Shown: positions 51,232-59,551, counted from the stretch's first letter. The stretch: 64,000 nucleotides of DNA from Ruminococcus flavefaciens (GCF_900116855.1 NZ_UETD01000009.1:62001-126000); one strand, 5' to 3'. The notes: a model not told the origin generated them from the letters alone. Made by a program: numbers and translations.

Positions 51232-52200
51232 TTACTGTCCTTTTCCGTATATCTGTTTATCGTCGGTCTCCATATTTATGAACCTGCGCTCGCCGTAGGA
51301 CTTTATGAGCACATCGTCCCAGTATGCGAAGTCCTCGTAGGCATTGCTGAGAGGAGTGCTCCTCAGGAAGTCCGCAAAGGGCTTGGGAACGTCCTCTGTC
51401 TCCCTTGCAGCTGATGCAGACTCAAAGCCCAGCACCTTTGCCGCTGTCTCACGCAGAGCTGTCAGATTGTCACGGGTGGTGCATATACGACCGTTCACCG
51501 CAGTATTGTTGGGAACAGCGCTCCACCAGCCGCCGTAAAGGCTTGCCTGATGGTCGTAGGGGTCGATGTAGAGGGTATCAAGTCCGAATTCGGGGTGGAC
51601 TATGCTGTTGTACTCCAGCACACAGCACAGGTTCTCCATGCGCCCGATGAGCCACGCTGTATGCCTGCCGCTGAGAGTTCCGAACAGTCTCAGGGGATAC
51701 TCGTCCTCACGCTTCTTCACCACAAGGAGAGTAGTTGCATCGGCCAGCTCAAAGCCGCCGCTTATGCGCGGAAAAAAGTCCGAAAGGCTCCGTGTATCGG
51801 CTGAGGGATAGTCAATGGACGACACGTTCTTGCGGTATCTGTCTGCCTTGTCCTCATTGCCGATATCAAAGCGGAAGATGATATTCTGTCTTGCGGTGTA
51901 TGCAGTCATTATCCTGTTCTTGTATGTGTGCATACTCCTGATATCGATCTGACGCCCGTCCGAACACTCAAACACCTCTGACGCGGCGCTGTCCCAGAGC
52001 TCATCGGCGCGTCTGCGTCTCTCCTGACCGTCAGCAGACAGGTGCAGGAAGCCTCTCATGCGCTCATAGAAGTCGCGGTAATAGTCCGTATCCCTGTGGT
52101 CGAGTACATATTTCGAGCCGCAGAACGGACAATTTGCTGTGGTCCCCGATGGATCTATGAGCATGGGTCCTCCGCAGTTCTTGCAGTTTAGATTTTTCAT
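51232..52200 (-). CDS. Zinc-ribbon protein with degenerate kinase-like domain
   Basis: A 322-residue first gene of the operon. Residues 5-28 carry a CxxC...CxxC zinc ribbon ('CKNCGGPM', 'CPFCGSKY'). The remainder has the outline of a protein-kinase fold: 'ADATTLLVVKKREDEYPLR' as N-lobe strands, 'HTAWLIGRMENLCCVLEYN' as helix E, then 'IVHPEFGLDTLYIDP' in place of HRDxKxxN and 'LYGGWW' in place of DFG. Loss of the catalytic Asp suggests a pseudokinase. Zinc-ribbon kinases with VWA proteins occur in Ter-type systems. The kinase assignment is by eye and needs a profile search. Confidence 0.65.
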   Translation of the reverse strand: MKNLNCKNCGGPMLIDPSGTTANCPFCGSKYVLDHRDTDYYRDFYERMRGFLHLSADGQERRRRADELWDSAASEVFECSDGRQIDIRSMHTYKNRIMTAYTARQNIIFRFDIGNEDKADRYRKNVSSIDYPSADTRSLSDFFPRISGGFELADATTLLVVKKREDEYPLRLFGTLSGRHTAWLIGRMENLCCVLEYNSIVHPEFGLDTLYIDPYDHQASLYGGWWSAVPNNTAVNGRICTTRDNLTALRETAAKVLGFESASAARETEDVPKPFADFLRSTPLSNAYEDFAYWDDVLIKSYGERRFINMETDDKQIYGKGQ

Positions 52201-52241
52201 ACCTTACCCCCTTGATCTGAAATGAAAGATTTAACATCTAA

Positions 52242-52270
52242 ATTATACCATACAAATCTGTAAATAGCAA
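52242..52270 (-). promoter_or_regulatory. Promoter of the five-gene VWA operon
   Basis: Minus-strand TTGCTA (52265-52270), 17 bases, TATAAT (52242-52247), about 40 bases before the first start codon. Confidence 0.78.
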
Positions 52271-52303
52271 GATGCGCGGAAAGAAACCGTTTTTCTTTTG
52301 GGC

Positions 52304-52332
52304 TTGATGAATTGGAAGGATTATGGTATAAT
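52304..52332 (+). promoter_or_regulatory. Plus-strand promoter before the DUF4143 relic
   Basis: TTGATG (52304-52309), 17 bases, TATAAT (52327-52332). Likely left from the gene that once followed. Confidence 0.65.
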
Positions 52333-52407
52333 GATATGGCATGAAAACGCATTCAATGGAATTATGAATGCTTTGTTGCAAAAACACTTCTGTTTTAGGT
52401 GGTTATT

Positions 52408-52850
52408 ATGAAAACAATGAAAAAGGTTCTGATTGGCATCCTTGTCAGCGTTACGACCTTCTGGGTAAGGCAGTGCTCAAAACTCAGGAAAAATACTATC
52501 TTTCTGATATTTCTATCAAGTACAGTCAGATGGGCTTCGATGCAAAAATGCTTTCAGCTGTATTCGAGAATATAGTGTACCTCGAAATGAAGCGCAGGGG
52601 TTATGATGTCTACATTGGCAAGAACAATACCAAAGAGATTGTCTTTGTTGCCGTTCGCAGAGATGAAAGGATATATGTTCAGGTCTGCGTCCAGCTTCCC
52701 GACGGATCCGACCGTGAGGCTGCAAATCTTATGTATATAAAGGATCACTATCACAAATATGTGGTATGCCGCGATCCCCTTGCTTTGGGGAATGACAACG
52801 GAATAGAGATAGTGCATATCGCAGACTTCCTAATGCGTGACAACTGGTAA
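52408..52850 (+). pseudogene. Chimeric relic: signal-peptide start joined to an ATPase/DUF4143 tail
   Basis: An ATG at 52408 after AGGTGG begins a signal-like peptide 'MKTMKKVLIGILVSVTTF' but shifts into nonsense. In another frame, from about 52455, residues 'YYLSDISIKYSQMG' through 'HIADFLMRDNW' match the C-terminal end of the AAA ATPase plus DUF4143 family ('FENIVYLEMKRRGYDVYIG'). The ATPase domain (about 270 residues) is missing. This looks like a deletion that joined the 5' end of one gene to the 3' end of another. A fragment might still be expressed but cannot be a functional ATPase. Confidence 0.65.
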
Positions 52851-52863
52851 AAGGAGAATTGTA

Positions 52864-53409
52864 ATGAATATTGATAATACACTTTACAGCGGACGTCCGA
52901 CAGATGAACGCTCTGACGTTGAAATGGCTATATATGATAAACTTGATGCTCTTGGTATAGAATACAAGCGAGCTGATCACGACCACGCAGATACTATGGA
53001 GGATTGTCTTGCTATCGAAAAGGTACTTGGTGCTAAGATATGCAAGAACCTGTTTCTCTGCAACCGCCAGAAGACCAGCTTCTATATGCTCCTTATGCCA
53101 GGAGATAAGCCATTCAAGACCAAGTTCCTGACATCGCAGCTGAACTGTGCCCGTCTATCCTTTGCGGAGGCTGATAAGATGCAGGAGTATCTGCATACTA
53201 TCCCCGGCTCAGTATCAGCACTGGAGCTTATATTCGATACCGATAATAACATACAGCTCGTCATAGATAACGACCTTATGAGCGATGAATACATTTGCGG
53301 ACATCCGGGTATCAATACTTCGACAGTCCGCCTGCTACGAGAGGATATGCTCAGATATGTCCGTGCGGCTAAGCATGAACCCACATTCATTGACCTTCCA
53401 ACGGAGTGA
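52864..53409 (+). CDS. YbaK/ProX-type prolyl-tRNA deacylase-like protein
   Basis: A 181-residue single-domain editing protein of the YbaK/ProX superfamily, which hydrolyses mischarged Ala- or Cys-tRNAPro. 'VEMAIYDKLDALGIEYK' begins the domain, 'GAKICKNLFLCNRQKTSFY' contains the conserved Lys that positions the substrate, and 'CGHPGINTSTVRLLREDM' is the C-terminal ProX signature. AAAGGAG precedes the ATG; upstream in-frame residues are ignored. Free-standing ProX-type proteins act in trans beside ProRS. Confidence 0.87.
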   Translation: MNIDNTLYSGRPTDERSDVEMAIYDKLDALGIEYKRADHDHADTMEDCLAIEKVLGAKICKNLFLCNRQKTSFYMLLMPGDKPFKTKFLTSQLNCARLSFAEADKMQEYLHTIPGSVSALELIFDTDNNIQLVIDNDLMSDEYICGHPGINTSTVRLLREDMLRYVRAAKHEPTFIDLPTE

Positions 53410-53413
53410 TATT

Positions 53414-53480
53414 ATGCGTATATTTGCATTGGAGCTTGATAACGACATCTAAGGTATAAAACGCAGAAAAGCATACAATG
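53414..53480 (+). pseudogene. Possible carbon-nitrogen hydrolase 5' relic
   Basis: Preceded by GGAGTG, the frame starts 'MRIFALELDNDI', reaches TAA at 53450, and continues 'GIKRRKAY' before decaying. From memory, several clostridial carbon-nitrogen (nitrilase-superfamily) hydrolases begin in this way with Lys at the stop position. If so, a point mutation and a truncation inactivated it. Only about 20 residues remain, so the call is tentative. The rest of the gap 53410-53779 is a terminator and the fru promoter. Confidence 0.35.
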
Positions 53481-53487
53481 GTAAAAG

Positions 53488-53531
53488 AAAAAGGTTGAAT
53501 CGCATATGATAATGCGGTTCAACCTTTTTTT
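53488..53531 (+). terminator. Strong terminator after prolyl-tRNA deacylase
   Basis: An 18-bp stem AAAAAGGTTGAATCGCAT/ATGCGGTTCAACCTTTTT (one mismatch) with a T7 tail; the flanking A-run makes it bidirectional. Confidence 0.9.
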
Positions 53532-53662
53532 ATACAGTCAATTACCGTCATCAATTCGTCTGAGAAAACATCTCACATAGTCAAAATAAACAAATCGTAC
53601 AGTCATTTGTTGTTTATCTACACAGATATTTACTGCCGATGAATGTTTTTGATTGAATTCTC

Positions 53663-53691
53663 TTGACTATTTTGACACTTGATGATATAAT
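53663..53691 (+). promoter_or_regulatory. Promoter of the fructose PTS operon
   Basis: TTGACT (53663-53668), 17 bases, TATAAT (53686-53691). Confidence 0.82.
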
Positions 53692-53731
53692 TCAATCAAC
53701 ATCAATCATATTCATTCACATCCACTCATAA
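53692..53731 (+). promoter_or_regulatory. Tandem 10-bp repeat operator (DeoR-type)
   Basis: Four consecutive 10-base units: TCAATCAACA, TCAATCATAT, TCATTCACAT, CCACTCATAA. They begin one base after the -10 box, so a bound regulator would block transcription. Helically phased direct repeats are typical sites of DeoR-family repressors, and the first gene encodes one. Confidence 0.65.
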
Positions 53732-53779
53732 ATGTTCGTTTGATAATGATACTATTAAATATTCAGGACGGGGATAATT

Positions 53780-54526
53780 TTGCTTGCAGAAGAAAGACAT
53801 AAGATGATACTTGATGCACTCGACGGTAAAAATGCCGTTACGCTCAGTGAGCTTTGCTCATTACTCGGCGCTTCTGAATCTACCGTGAGGAGAGATCTTA
53901 ATCACCTTGCAGAACGCGGACTGCTTATCAAGATACATGGCGGTGCTATGCCCTGCATTGACAAATTCAGCTTCGGAGAACAGAATATTGAAGAAAAATC
54001 TCATCTTTATAATGATGAAAAGACTGCTATAGCTAAGTATGCAGCTTCACTGATAGAAGACGGTGATTTCGTATTCATTGACGCCGGAACAACAACTGAA
54101 AAAATGATAGACTATATCTCTGCAAAAAACGTCACATTTGTTACCAATGCCTTTGTTCTCGCAAAAAAGCTTGCACAAAGAGGCTTCAAAGTTTTCCTCC
54201 CAGCCGGTGAGATAAAGCTTACAACAGAAGCGATCGTCGGCGCAGAATGTGTCAGCAGCCTTCAGGCTTACAACTTCACAAAAAGCTTCATCGGAGCAAA
54301 CGGGATCTCACTTTCTGCCGGAGTTTCCACTCCCGACAGAAATGAGGCGAGCATAAAGTCTGAGGTGATCAGACACAGCAGGACCGCATATATCCTTTCG
54401 GATCATTCCAAATTCGATCAGATCACCTCAGTAACTTTCACGGATCTTGATAAGGTCATAATAATCACTGATAAACTCAGTGATAAAAAATATCTGACAG
54501 CTGCAAATATCAAGGAGGTGATGTAG
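53780..54526 (+). CDS. fruR: DeoR-family repressor of fructose utilisation
   Basis: A 248-residue DeoR regulator. The N-terminal helix-turn-helix 'VTLSELCSLLGASESTVRRD' and 'HLAERGLLIKIHGGAM' are canonical; the C-terminal sugar-phosphate sensing domain has 'DFVFIDAGTTTEKMIDYI'. It heads the operon with 1-phosphofructokinase and fructose PTS genes, so fructose-1-phosphate is the expected inducer. TTG start preceded by a weak ACGGGG. Confidence 0.9.
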   Translation: MLAEERHKMILDALDGKNAVTLSELCSLLGASESTVRRDLNHLAERGLLIKIHGGAMPCIDKFSFGEQNIEEKSHLYNDEKTAIAKYAASLIEDGDFVFIDAGTTTEKMIDYISAKNVTFVTNAFVLAKKLAQRGFKVFLPAGEIKLTTEAIVGAECVSSLQAYNFTKSFIGANGISLSAGVSTPDRNEASIKSEVIRHSRTAYILSDHSKFDQITSVTFTDLDKVIIITDKLSDKKYLTAANIKEVM

Positions 54527-55426
54527 TTGGTATACACTGTAACATTCAACCCTGCCATCGACTATGTTGTACACACAGCTGAAATGAGGCTTGGCGAAGT
54601 TAATCGTTCATCATCGGAGGAAATGTACTTCGGCGGCAAAGGGATAAATGTGTCCATAGTTCTGAATGAGCTTGGTACACCGTCCATTGCTCTGGGCTTC
54701 ACCGCAGGCTTCACAGGCGAGGCTATCGAAAACGGTATCAAGGCAATGGGCATAAAATCAGATTTCGTAAGACTGAAAAACGGCAACTCCCGGATCAATG
54801 TCAAGATCAAAGCCGGCGAAGAAACCGAACTCAACGGTCAGGGGCCGCACATAGACAACGAGGCGCTGGAAGCACTTTTCGTAAAGCTGGACAAGCTGTC
54901 AGACGGTGATACGCTCGTGCTTGCAGGCAGTATCCCTTCCAGTCTTCCATCGGACATCTATGAGAGGATCATGCAGAGACTTTCGGACAGAAAGATCAGG
55001 ACAGTTGTTGACGCCACAAATGACCTTCTGCTCAACGTTCTGAAGTATAAGCCCTTCCTCATCAAGCCAAATAATCATGAGCTTGGTGAGATGTTCGGAG
55101 TAACCCTCTCGGAAGATGAAGAAATAGAGCGCTATGCCCGAAAACTGAAAGACATGGGAGCTATAAATGTTCTGATCTCAATGGCTGGTGACGGAGCTAT
55201 GCTTATTGACGAGAACGGTAAATGCCACCGCTGCGGCGTCTGCAAGGGAAAAGTCAGAAACTCGGTCGGTGCAGGAGATTCCATGGTAGCAGGTTTTCTG
55301 ACCGGAGCTCAGAACGGCGACTATGAATACGCATTAAAGCTCGGTACCGCCGCAGGAGGAGCCACAGCTTTCTCAGACGGACTGGCAGTAAAAACCAAGA
55401 TCGAAGAGCTGCTCGCTCAGCTCTGA
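54527..55426 (+). CDS. fruK: 1-phosphofructokinase
   Basis: A 299-residue PfkB-family kinase converting fructose-1-phosphate to fructose-1,6-bisphosphate. 'TFNPAIDYVV' opens the protein, the Gly-rich 'GGKGINVSIVLNELG' binds substrate, and 'NSVGAGDSMVAGFLTG' has the catalytic Asp. The TTG start comes directly after the fruR stop TAG and is preceded by AAGGAGGTGATG. Followed 27 bases later by fruA. Confidence 0.94.
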   Translation: MVYTVTFNPAIDYVVHTAEMRLGEVNRSSSEEMYFGGKGINVSIVLNELGTPSIALGFTAGFTGEAIENGIKAMGIKSDFVRLKNGNSRINVKIKAGEETELNGQGPHIDNEALEALFVKLDKLSDGDTLVLAGSIPSSLPSDIYERIMQRLSDRKIRTVVDATNDLLLNVLKYKPFLIKPNNHELGEMFGVTLSEDEEIERYARKLKDMGAINVLISMAGDGAMLIDENGKCHRCGVCKGKVRNSVGAGDSMVAGFLTGAQNGDYEYALKLGTAAGGATAFSDGLAVKTKIEELLAQL

Positions 55427-55453
55427 TATTACAACAGTAAGGAGGAATAGCTC

Positions 55454-57373
55454 ATGAGAATTGTAGATCTGCTCAGCAAAAAAAGCATCAAGCTGAACGC
55501 TTCCCCAAAGTCAAAATCCGAAGCTATCGATATGCTCATAGACCTTCAGGTAAAAGGCGGACATATCGCCGATAAGGAAGCTTATAAAAAAGGCATCATC
55601 GCAAGAGAGGAAAAAGGTTCGACCGCTGTTGGCGAAGGAATTGCAATACCACACGCAAAAAGCGAAGCTGTAAAGGCTCCATCACTGGCGGCAATGACAG
55701 TTCCGGATGGAGTTGATTACGAAGCCCTTGATGATGAGCCCTCAAATCTGCTGTTTATGATAGCAGCCCCCAATGACGGAGATGTTCATCTTGAAGTTCT
55801 GTCCAGACTTATGACTATACTCATGGACGAGGATTTCAGAGACGACCTTCTGAAAGCCAAGGACGCTGATGAGTTCCTGAAGGTCATCGACGATATGGAG
55901 AAGGAGAAATATCCCGACGAACCTGCTGCTGAAGAAATATCCGAAAACGGATATAAAGTTCTTGCGGTAACCGCCTGCCCGACGGGTATTGCCCACACCT
56001 ATATGGCTGCCGAGGCTCTTGAAAAAGCAGGCAAAAAGCTGGGTATCTCTATTAAAGTTGAGACAAACGGCTCAGGCGGTGCAAAGAATATCCTCACTCA
56101 GGAGGAGATAGATGCCTGTGACGGAATCATCGTCGCTGCCGACAAGACCGTTTCCATGGCGCGTTTCAACGGCAAAAAAGTCATAAAGACCAAGGTATCA
56201 GACGGTATAAAGATCCCCGAGGAGCTTATAAACCGCATCGAAGCAGGAGACGCTCCCGTATATCATCATGAGGGCGAAGCCGACAGCAGCTCATCGAGCA
56301 CATCTGACAGCGAAGGCTTCGGAAGAAAGCTTTACAAACACCTCATGAACGGCGTTTCAAATATGCTGCCCTTCACAGTTGCGGGAGGCATTTTTATCGC
56401 GTTAGCCTTCCTGATAGACTCCTTCGGAGGCGCTCCCCAGGACGGTGATTTCGGTTCCCACCTTGCGGCTGCGGCATGGTTCAAGACTATCGGAAACTAC
56501 GCTTTCCAGTTCATGATACCTGTGCTTGCAGGATATATCGGACTCAGCATCGCTGACCGCCCCGGCTTCCTTGTCGGTATGGCAGGAGGTGCAATGGCAG
56601 CCGCAGGTGCAACCTTTGCATCTCCGGGAGGAGACGTTCCCTCAGGCTTCCTCGGTGCGCTGCTGGCGGGCTTTATCGGCGGATACCTCACACTTTGCCT
56701 GGAAAGGGCGTGCAATAAGCTGCCCAAGGCTCTCAACGGTATCAAGCCCGTACTCATTTATCCTCTCGGAGGACTCGCCATTGTCGGCATCATGATGTGT
56801 GCAGTCAACCCTGTAATGGGCATTCTCAACGACGGTCTCTCCAACTTCCTCAACAGCATGGGCGACTCGAGCAAGATCCTCCTTGGCTGCATACTCGGAG
56901 GTATGATGGCGATAGACATGGGCGGTCCCTTCAACAAGGCAGCCTATGTATTCGGCGTTGCTGCTATCTCTCAGGGCAACTTCAATATCATGGCAGCAGT
57001 AATGGTAGGAGGTATGGTCCCCCCTATCGCTATAGCACTGGCTACCACATTCTTCAAAAACAGATTTACCGAGGAGGAACGCAAGAACGGTCCCGTCAAC
57101 TACATTATGGGACTCAGCTTCATAACAGAAGGCGCTATCCCCTACGCCGCAGCTGACCCTGCAAGAGTGATCCCCTCCTGTATCGTAGGTGCGGCAACAG
57201 CAGGCGGCATATCAATGGCATTCGGCTGTACGCTCAGAGCTCCTCACGGCGGTATATTCGTATTCCCTGTGGTAGGACACCCTCTCCAGTATGTTATAGC
57301 ACTTGCCATCGGCTCAGTAGTTGGAATGTTAATGCTGGCTCTGCTCAAAAAGAAGCATCCTCAGAACGCATAA
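55454..57373 (+). CDS. fruA: Fructose-specific PTS transporter EIIABC
   Basis: A 639-residue three-domain phosphotransferase permease that phosphorylates fructose at C1 during uptake. EIIA covers about residues 1-145, with phospho-His in 'GIAIPHAKSEAV'; EIIB about 172-265, with phospho-Cys in 'VTACPTGIAHTYMAAE'; EIIC about 290-635, with roughly ten helices. The order A-B-C is usual for Firmicutes FruA. AAGGAGG precedes the ATG. Confidence 0.95.
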   Translation: MRIVDLLSKKSIKLNASPKSKSEAIDMLIDLQVKGGHIADKEAYKKGIIAREEKGSTAVGEGIAIPHAKSEAVKAPSLAAMTVPDGVDYEALDDEPSNLLFMIAAPNDGDVHLEVLSRLMTILMDEDFRDDLLKAKDADEFLKVIDDMEKEKYPDEPAAEEISENGYKVLAVTACPTGIAHTYMAAEALEKAGKKLGISIKVETNGSGGAKNILTQEEIDACDGIIVAADKTVSMARFNGKKVIKTKVSDGIKIPEELINRIEAGDAPVYHHEGEADSSSSSTSDSEGFGRKLYKHLMNGVSNMLPFTVAGGIFIALAFLIDSFGGAPQDGDFGSHLAAAAWFKTIGNYAFQFMIPVLAGYIGLSIADRPGFLVGMAGGAMAAAGATFASPGGDVPSGFLGALLAGFIGGYLTLCLERACNKLPKALNGIKPVLIYPLGGLAIVGIMMCAVNPVMGILNDGLSNFLNSMGDSSKILLGCILGGMMAIDMGGPFNKAAYVFGVAAISQGNFNIMAAVMVGGMVPPIAIALATTFFKNRFTEEERKNGPVNYIMGLSFITEGAIPYAAADPARVIPSCIVGAATAGGISMAFGCTLRAPHGGIFVFPVVGHPLQYVIALAIGSVVGMLMLALLKKKHPQNA

Positions 57374-57404
57374 AACAAATCATTATTATAAGGAGTGAAA
57401 ATTT

Positions 57405-57671
57405 ATGGTATCAAAAAAGGTAACTATCGTAAACGCAGAAGGTATGCACATGAGACCCGCAGGTATGATCGCAAAGGCTGTCAAGGCTCATTCAGACAGC
57501 GAGGTCATTCTCAAAGCCAATGATAAGGACATCAAGGCTAAAAATGTCATGCAGATCATGGCAGCGGGACTCAAAAAGGGCACCGAAGTGGAAATAGTCG
57601 TTAACGGCGGTAACGAGCAGGCAGTTCTTGATGAACTCGCTGCAATGTTCGAGAACGGTTTCGGCGAATAA
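57405..57671 (+). CDS. ptsH: HPr-like phosphocarrier protein
   Basis: An 88-residue HPr with active His15 in 'NAEGMHMRPAGMI'. The region that holds regulatory Ser46 in Firmicute HPr reads 'IKAKNVMQIMAAGLKKG', with Asn at the expected Ser. It therefore probably cannot be phosphorylated by HPr kinase and would act only in sugar transport, not in CcpA catabolite repression. AAGGAG site. A hairpin TGGGACGGCA/TGCTGTCCCA at 57685-57708 separates it from ptsI and may adjust relative expression. Confidence 0.93.
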   Translation: MVSKKVTIVNAEGMHMRPAGMIAKAVKAHSDSEVILKANDKDIKAKNVMQIMAAGLKKGTEVEIVVNGGNEQAVLDELAAMFENGFGE

Positions 57672-57684
57672 TTCCAAACGAAAA

Positions 57685-57708
57685 TGGGACGGCATCACTG
57701 CTGTCCCA
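57685..57708 (+). other. Intercistronic hairpin between ptsH and ptsI
   Basis: A 10-bp stem with one G-U pair and a TCAC loop, without a T-tail. More likely an mRNA stability or attenuation element than a full terminator. Confidence 0.55.
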
Positions 57709-57732
57709 TACCTTTAAAGGAGGTGCATCAAT

Positions 57733-59364
57733 ATGACCATTTTCAAAGGCAAGGGAGTTTACGGTGCTGTAGCTATCGGTAAGATCTCTGTTTTCAAACG
57801 AAGGGACACAACTGTAAAGCGAATACACGTCAGCGATACAGCTGCCGAGAAGAAAAGACTGGAAGCCGCAAAGGAAGCGGCAACAGCTCAGCTTCAGGAA
57901 ATATATGACAAGGCACTCAAGGAGGTCGGTGAGCAGAATGCTCAGATCTTTGAGATACACATGATGATGATCGAAGATGACGATTACAACGAGTCCATCG
58001 AAAGTATTATCGACACTCAGTCTGTCAATGCAGAATATGCAGTCTCGGTGACCGCCGATAACTTTTCAGAAATGTTCGCGTCTATGGACGATGCCTATAT
58101 GCAGGCGCGCTCCGCAGACGTGAAGGATATATCGAATCGCATTATCGCCTGCCTTTCAGACGACGGTTCTCAGGAGAACAGCAGCGACGAAAAAGTGATA
58201 ATCTGTGCAGACGATCTGGCTCCCAGCGAAACCGTTCTGCTGGACAAGAACAAGGTCCTCGCTTTTGTTACATCTCACGGCTCTTCAAATTCTCACACAG
58301 CTATACTGGCAAGGAATATGAATATCCCTGCCGTTATCGGTGCAGGTGATGATTTTCTCTCAGCTGTGTCAGACGGTATGTTTGCCGCAGTTGACGGATA
58401 TACCGGTGAGGTATTCCTCTCTCCTGACACCGAGGCTCTCGAAAAACTCGAAACGAAGCAGAAAGAGGACGAGGAAAAGAAGAGGCTTCTCCAGGAGTTA
58501 AAAGGCAAGGAAAACGTTACGCTCGACGGAACAAGGATCAATATTTTTGCCAATATCGGCGGAGTGGATCATATCGGAGCAGTTCTTGCCAACGACGCAG
58601 GAGGAATTGGTCTATTCCGAAGTGAATTTCTCTATCTTGAGAGCAGCGATTATCCGACCGAAGAGCAGCAGTTTGCTGCCTACAAAAAGGTGCTTGAAAG
58701 CATGGCTGGCAAAAAGGTCATTATACGTACTCTTGACATCGGCGCTGACAAGAAGGTGGATTATTTTGATCTCGCAAAGGAGGACAATCCTGCCCTCGGT
58801 TTCAGAGCTATAAGGATCTGTCTCACTCGTCCAAAGATATTCAGGACACAGCTCCGTGCCCTTTACAGGGCTTCCGCATTCGGCAAGCTTGGTATCATGT
58901 TCCCTATGATAACAAGTGTATCGGAGGTGGAACAGATCAAAAAAATATGCGCAGAGGTCAGAGAGGAGCTCCGCGCTGACGGAGTAGACTTCGATGAAAA
59001 CGCAGAACTCGGTATAATGATCGAAACTCCCGCAGCAGCTGTCATAAGCGATAAACTTGCTCCTCTTGTTGACTTTTTCAGCGTAGGTACCAATGACCTG
59101 ACACAATACACTCTCGCCTGTGACAGGCAGAACAGTGCCGTTGAACAGTTCGTTGATACACACCATGAAGCTATTCTCCGGCTAATAGAAATGTCTGCAA
59201 AAAATGCCCATGCAAATGGTGCGTGGATAGGTATATGCGGCGAACTTGCAGCTGACACAAGTCTTACCGAAACATTCCTGAGAATGGGTATAGACGAGCT
59301 TTCAGTTTCGCCTTCCTTTGTACTCAAGGTCAGAGACGCAGTAAGACACACTGATCTCTCCTGA
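57733..59364 (+). CDS. ptsI: Phosphoenolpyruvate-protein phosphotransferase (enzyme I)
   Basis: A 543-residue enzyme I that takes phosphate from PEP to HPr. The phospho-His lies in 'GSSNSHTAILARNMNIPAV'; the PEP-binding TIM barrel shows 'AGGIGLFRSEFLYLE', 'GIMIETPAAA' and 'FSVGTNDLTQY'. It is about 30 residues shorter than typical EI, mainly at the C-terminus. AAGGAGG precedes the ATG. Last gene of the fru operon, so the operon carries a complete phosphorelay. Confidence 0.95.
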   Translation: MTIFKGKGVYGAVAIGKISVFKRRDTTVKRIHVSDTAAEKKRLEAAKEAATAQLQEIYDKALKEVGEQNAQIFEIHMMMIEDDDYNESIESIIDTQSVNAEYAVSVTADNFSEMFASMDDAYMQARSADVKDISNRIIACLSDDGSQENSSDEKVIICADDLAPSETVLLDKNKVLAFVTSHGSSNSHTAILARNMNIPAVIGAGDDFLSAVSDGMFAAVDGYTGEVFLSPDTEALEKLETKQKEDEEKKRLLQELKGKENVTLDGTRINIFANIGGVDHIGAVLANDAGGIGLFRSEFLYLESSDYPTEEQQFAAYKKVLESMAGKKVIIRTLDIGADKKVDYFDLAKEDNPALGFRAIRICLTRPKIFRTQLRALYRASAFGKLGIMFPMITSVSEVEQIKKICAEVREELRADGVDFDENAELGIMIETPAAAVISDKLAPLVDFFSVGTNDLTQYTLACDRQNSAVEQFVDTHHEAILRLIEMSAKNAHANGAWIGICGELAADTSLTETFLRMGIDELSVSPSFVLKVRDAVRHTDLS

Positions 59365-59401
59365 TAATTAAACCAAACAAAAAAGCGCCTGTAACTGTGA
59401 T

Positions 59402-59551
59402 ATGAGTATCGCTGTTAAGAACGGCATGAACCCCAAGATGCTTCAGTACATAATGGGATATGCAGACATAAGCGTTACATTGAATACCTATACTCACGTC
59501 CAGTATGAAGATGCGGAGAAAGAGATGAAGCGCTTATACGGGATCGTTTAG
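59402..59551 (+). pseudogene. Tyrosine recombinase (phage integrase) C-terminal relic
   Basis: A 49-residue frame 'GMNPKMLQYIMGYADISVTL' followed by 'NTYTHVQYEDAEKEMKRLYG' is the C-terminal catalytic end of a Tn916/phage-type integrase, including the Tyr nucleophile. The conserved GH dipeptide reads GY, and upstream sequence is not integrase-like, so the gene is a remnant. It records a past integration event after the pts operon. The rest of the gap 59365-59779 shows only AT-rich GAAAACAT repeats (59649-59702). Confidence 0.75.
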
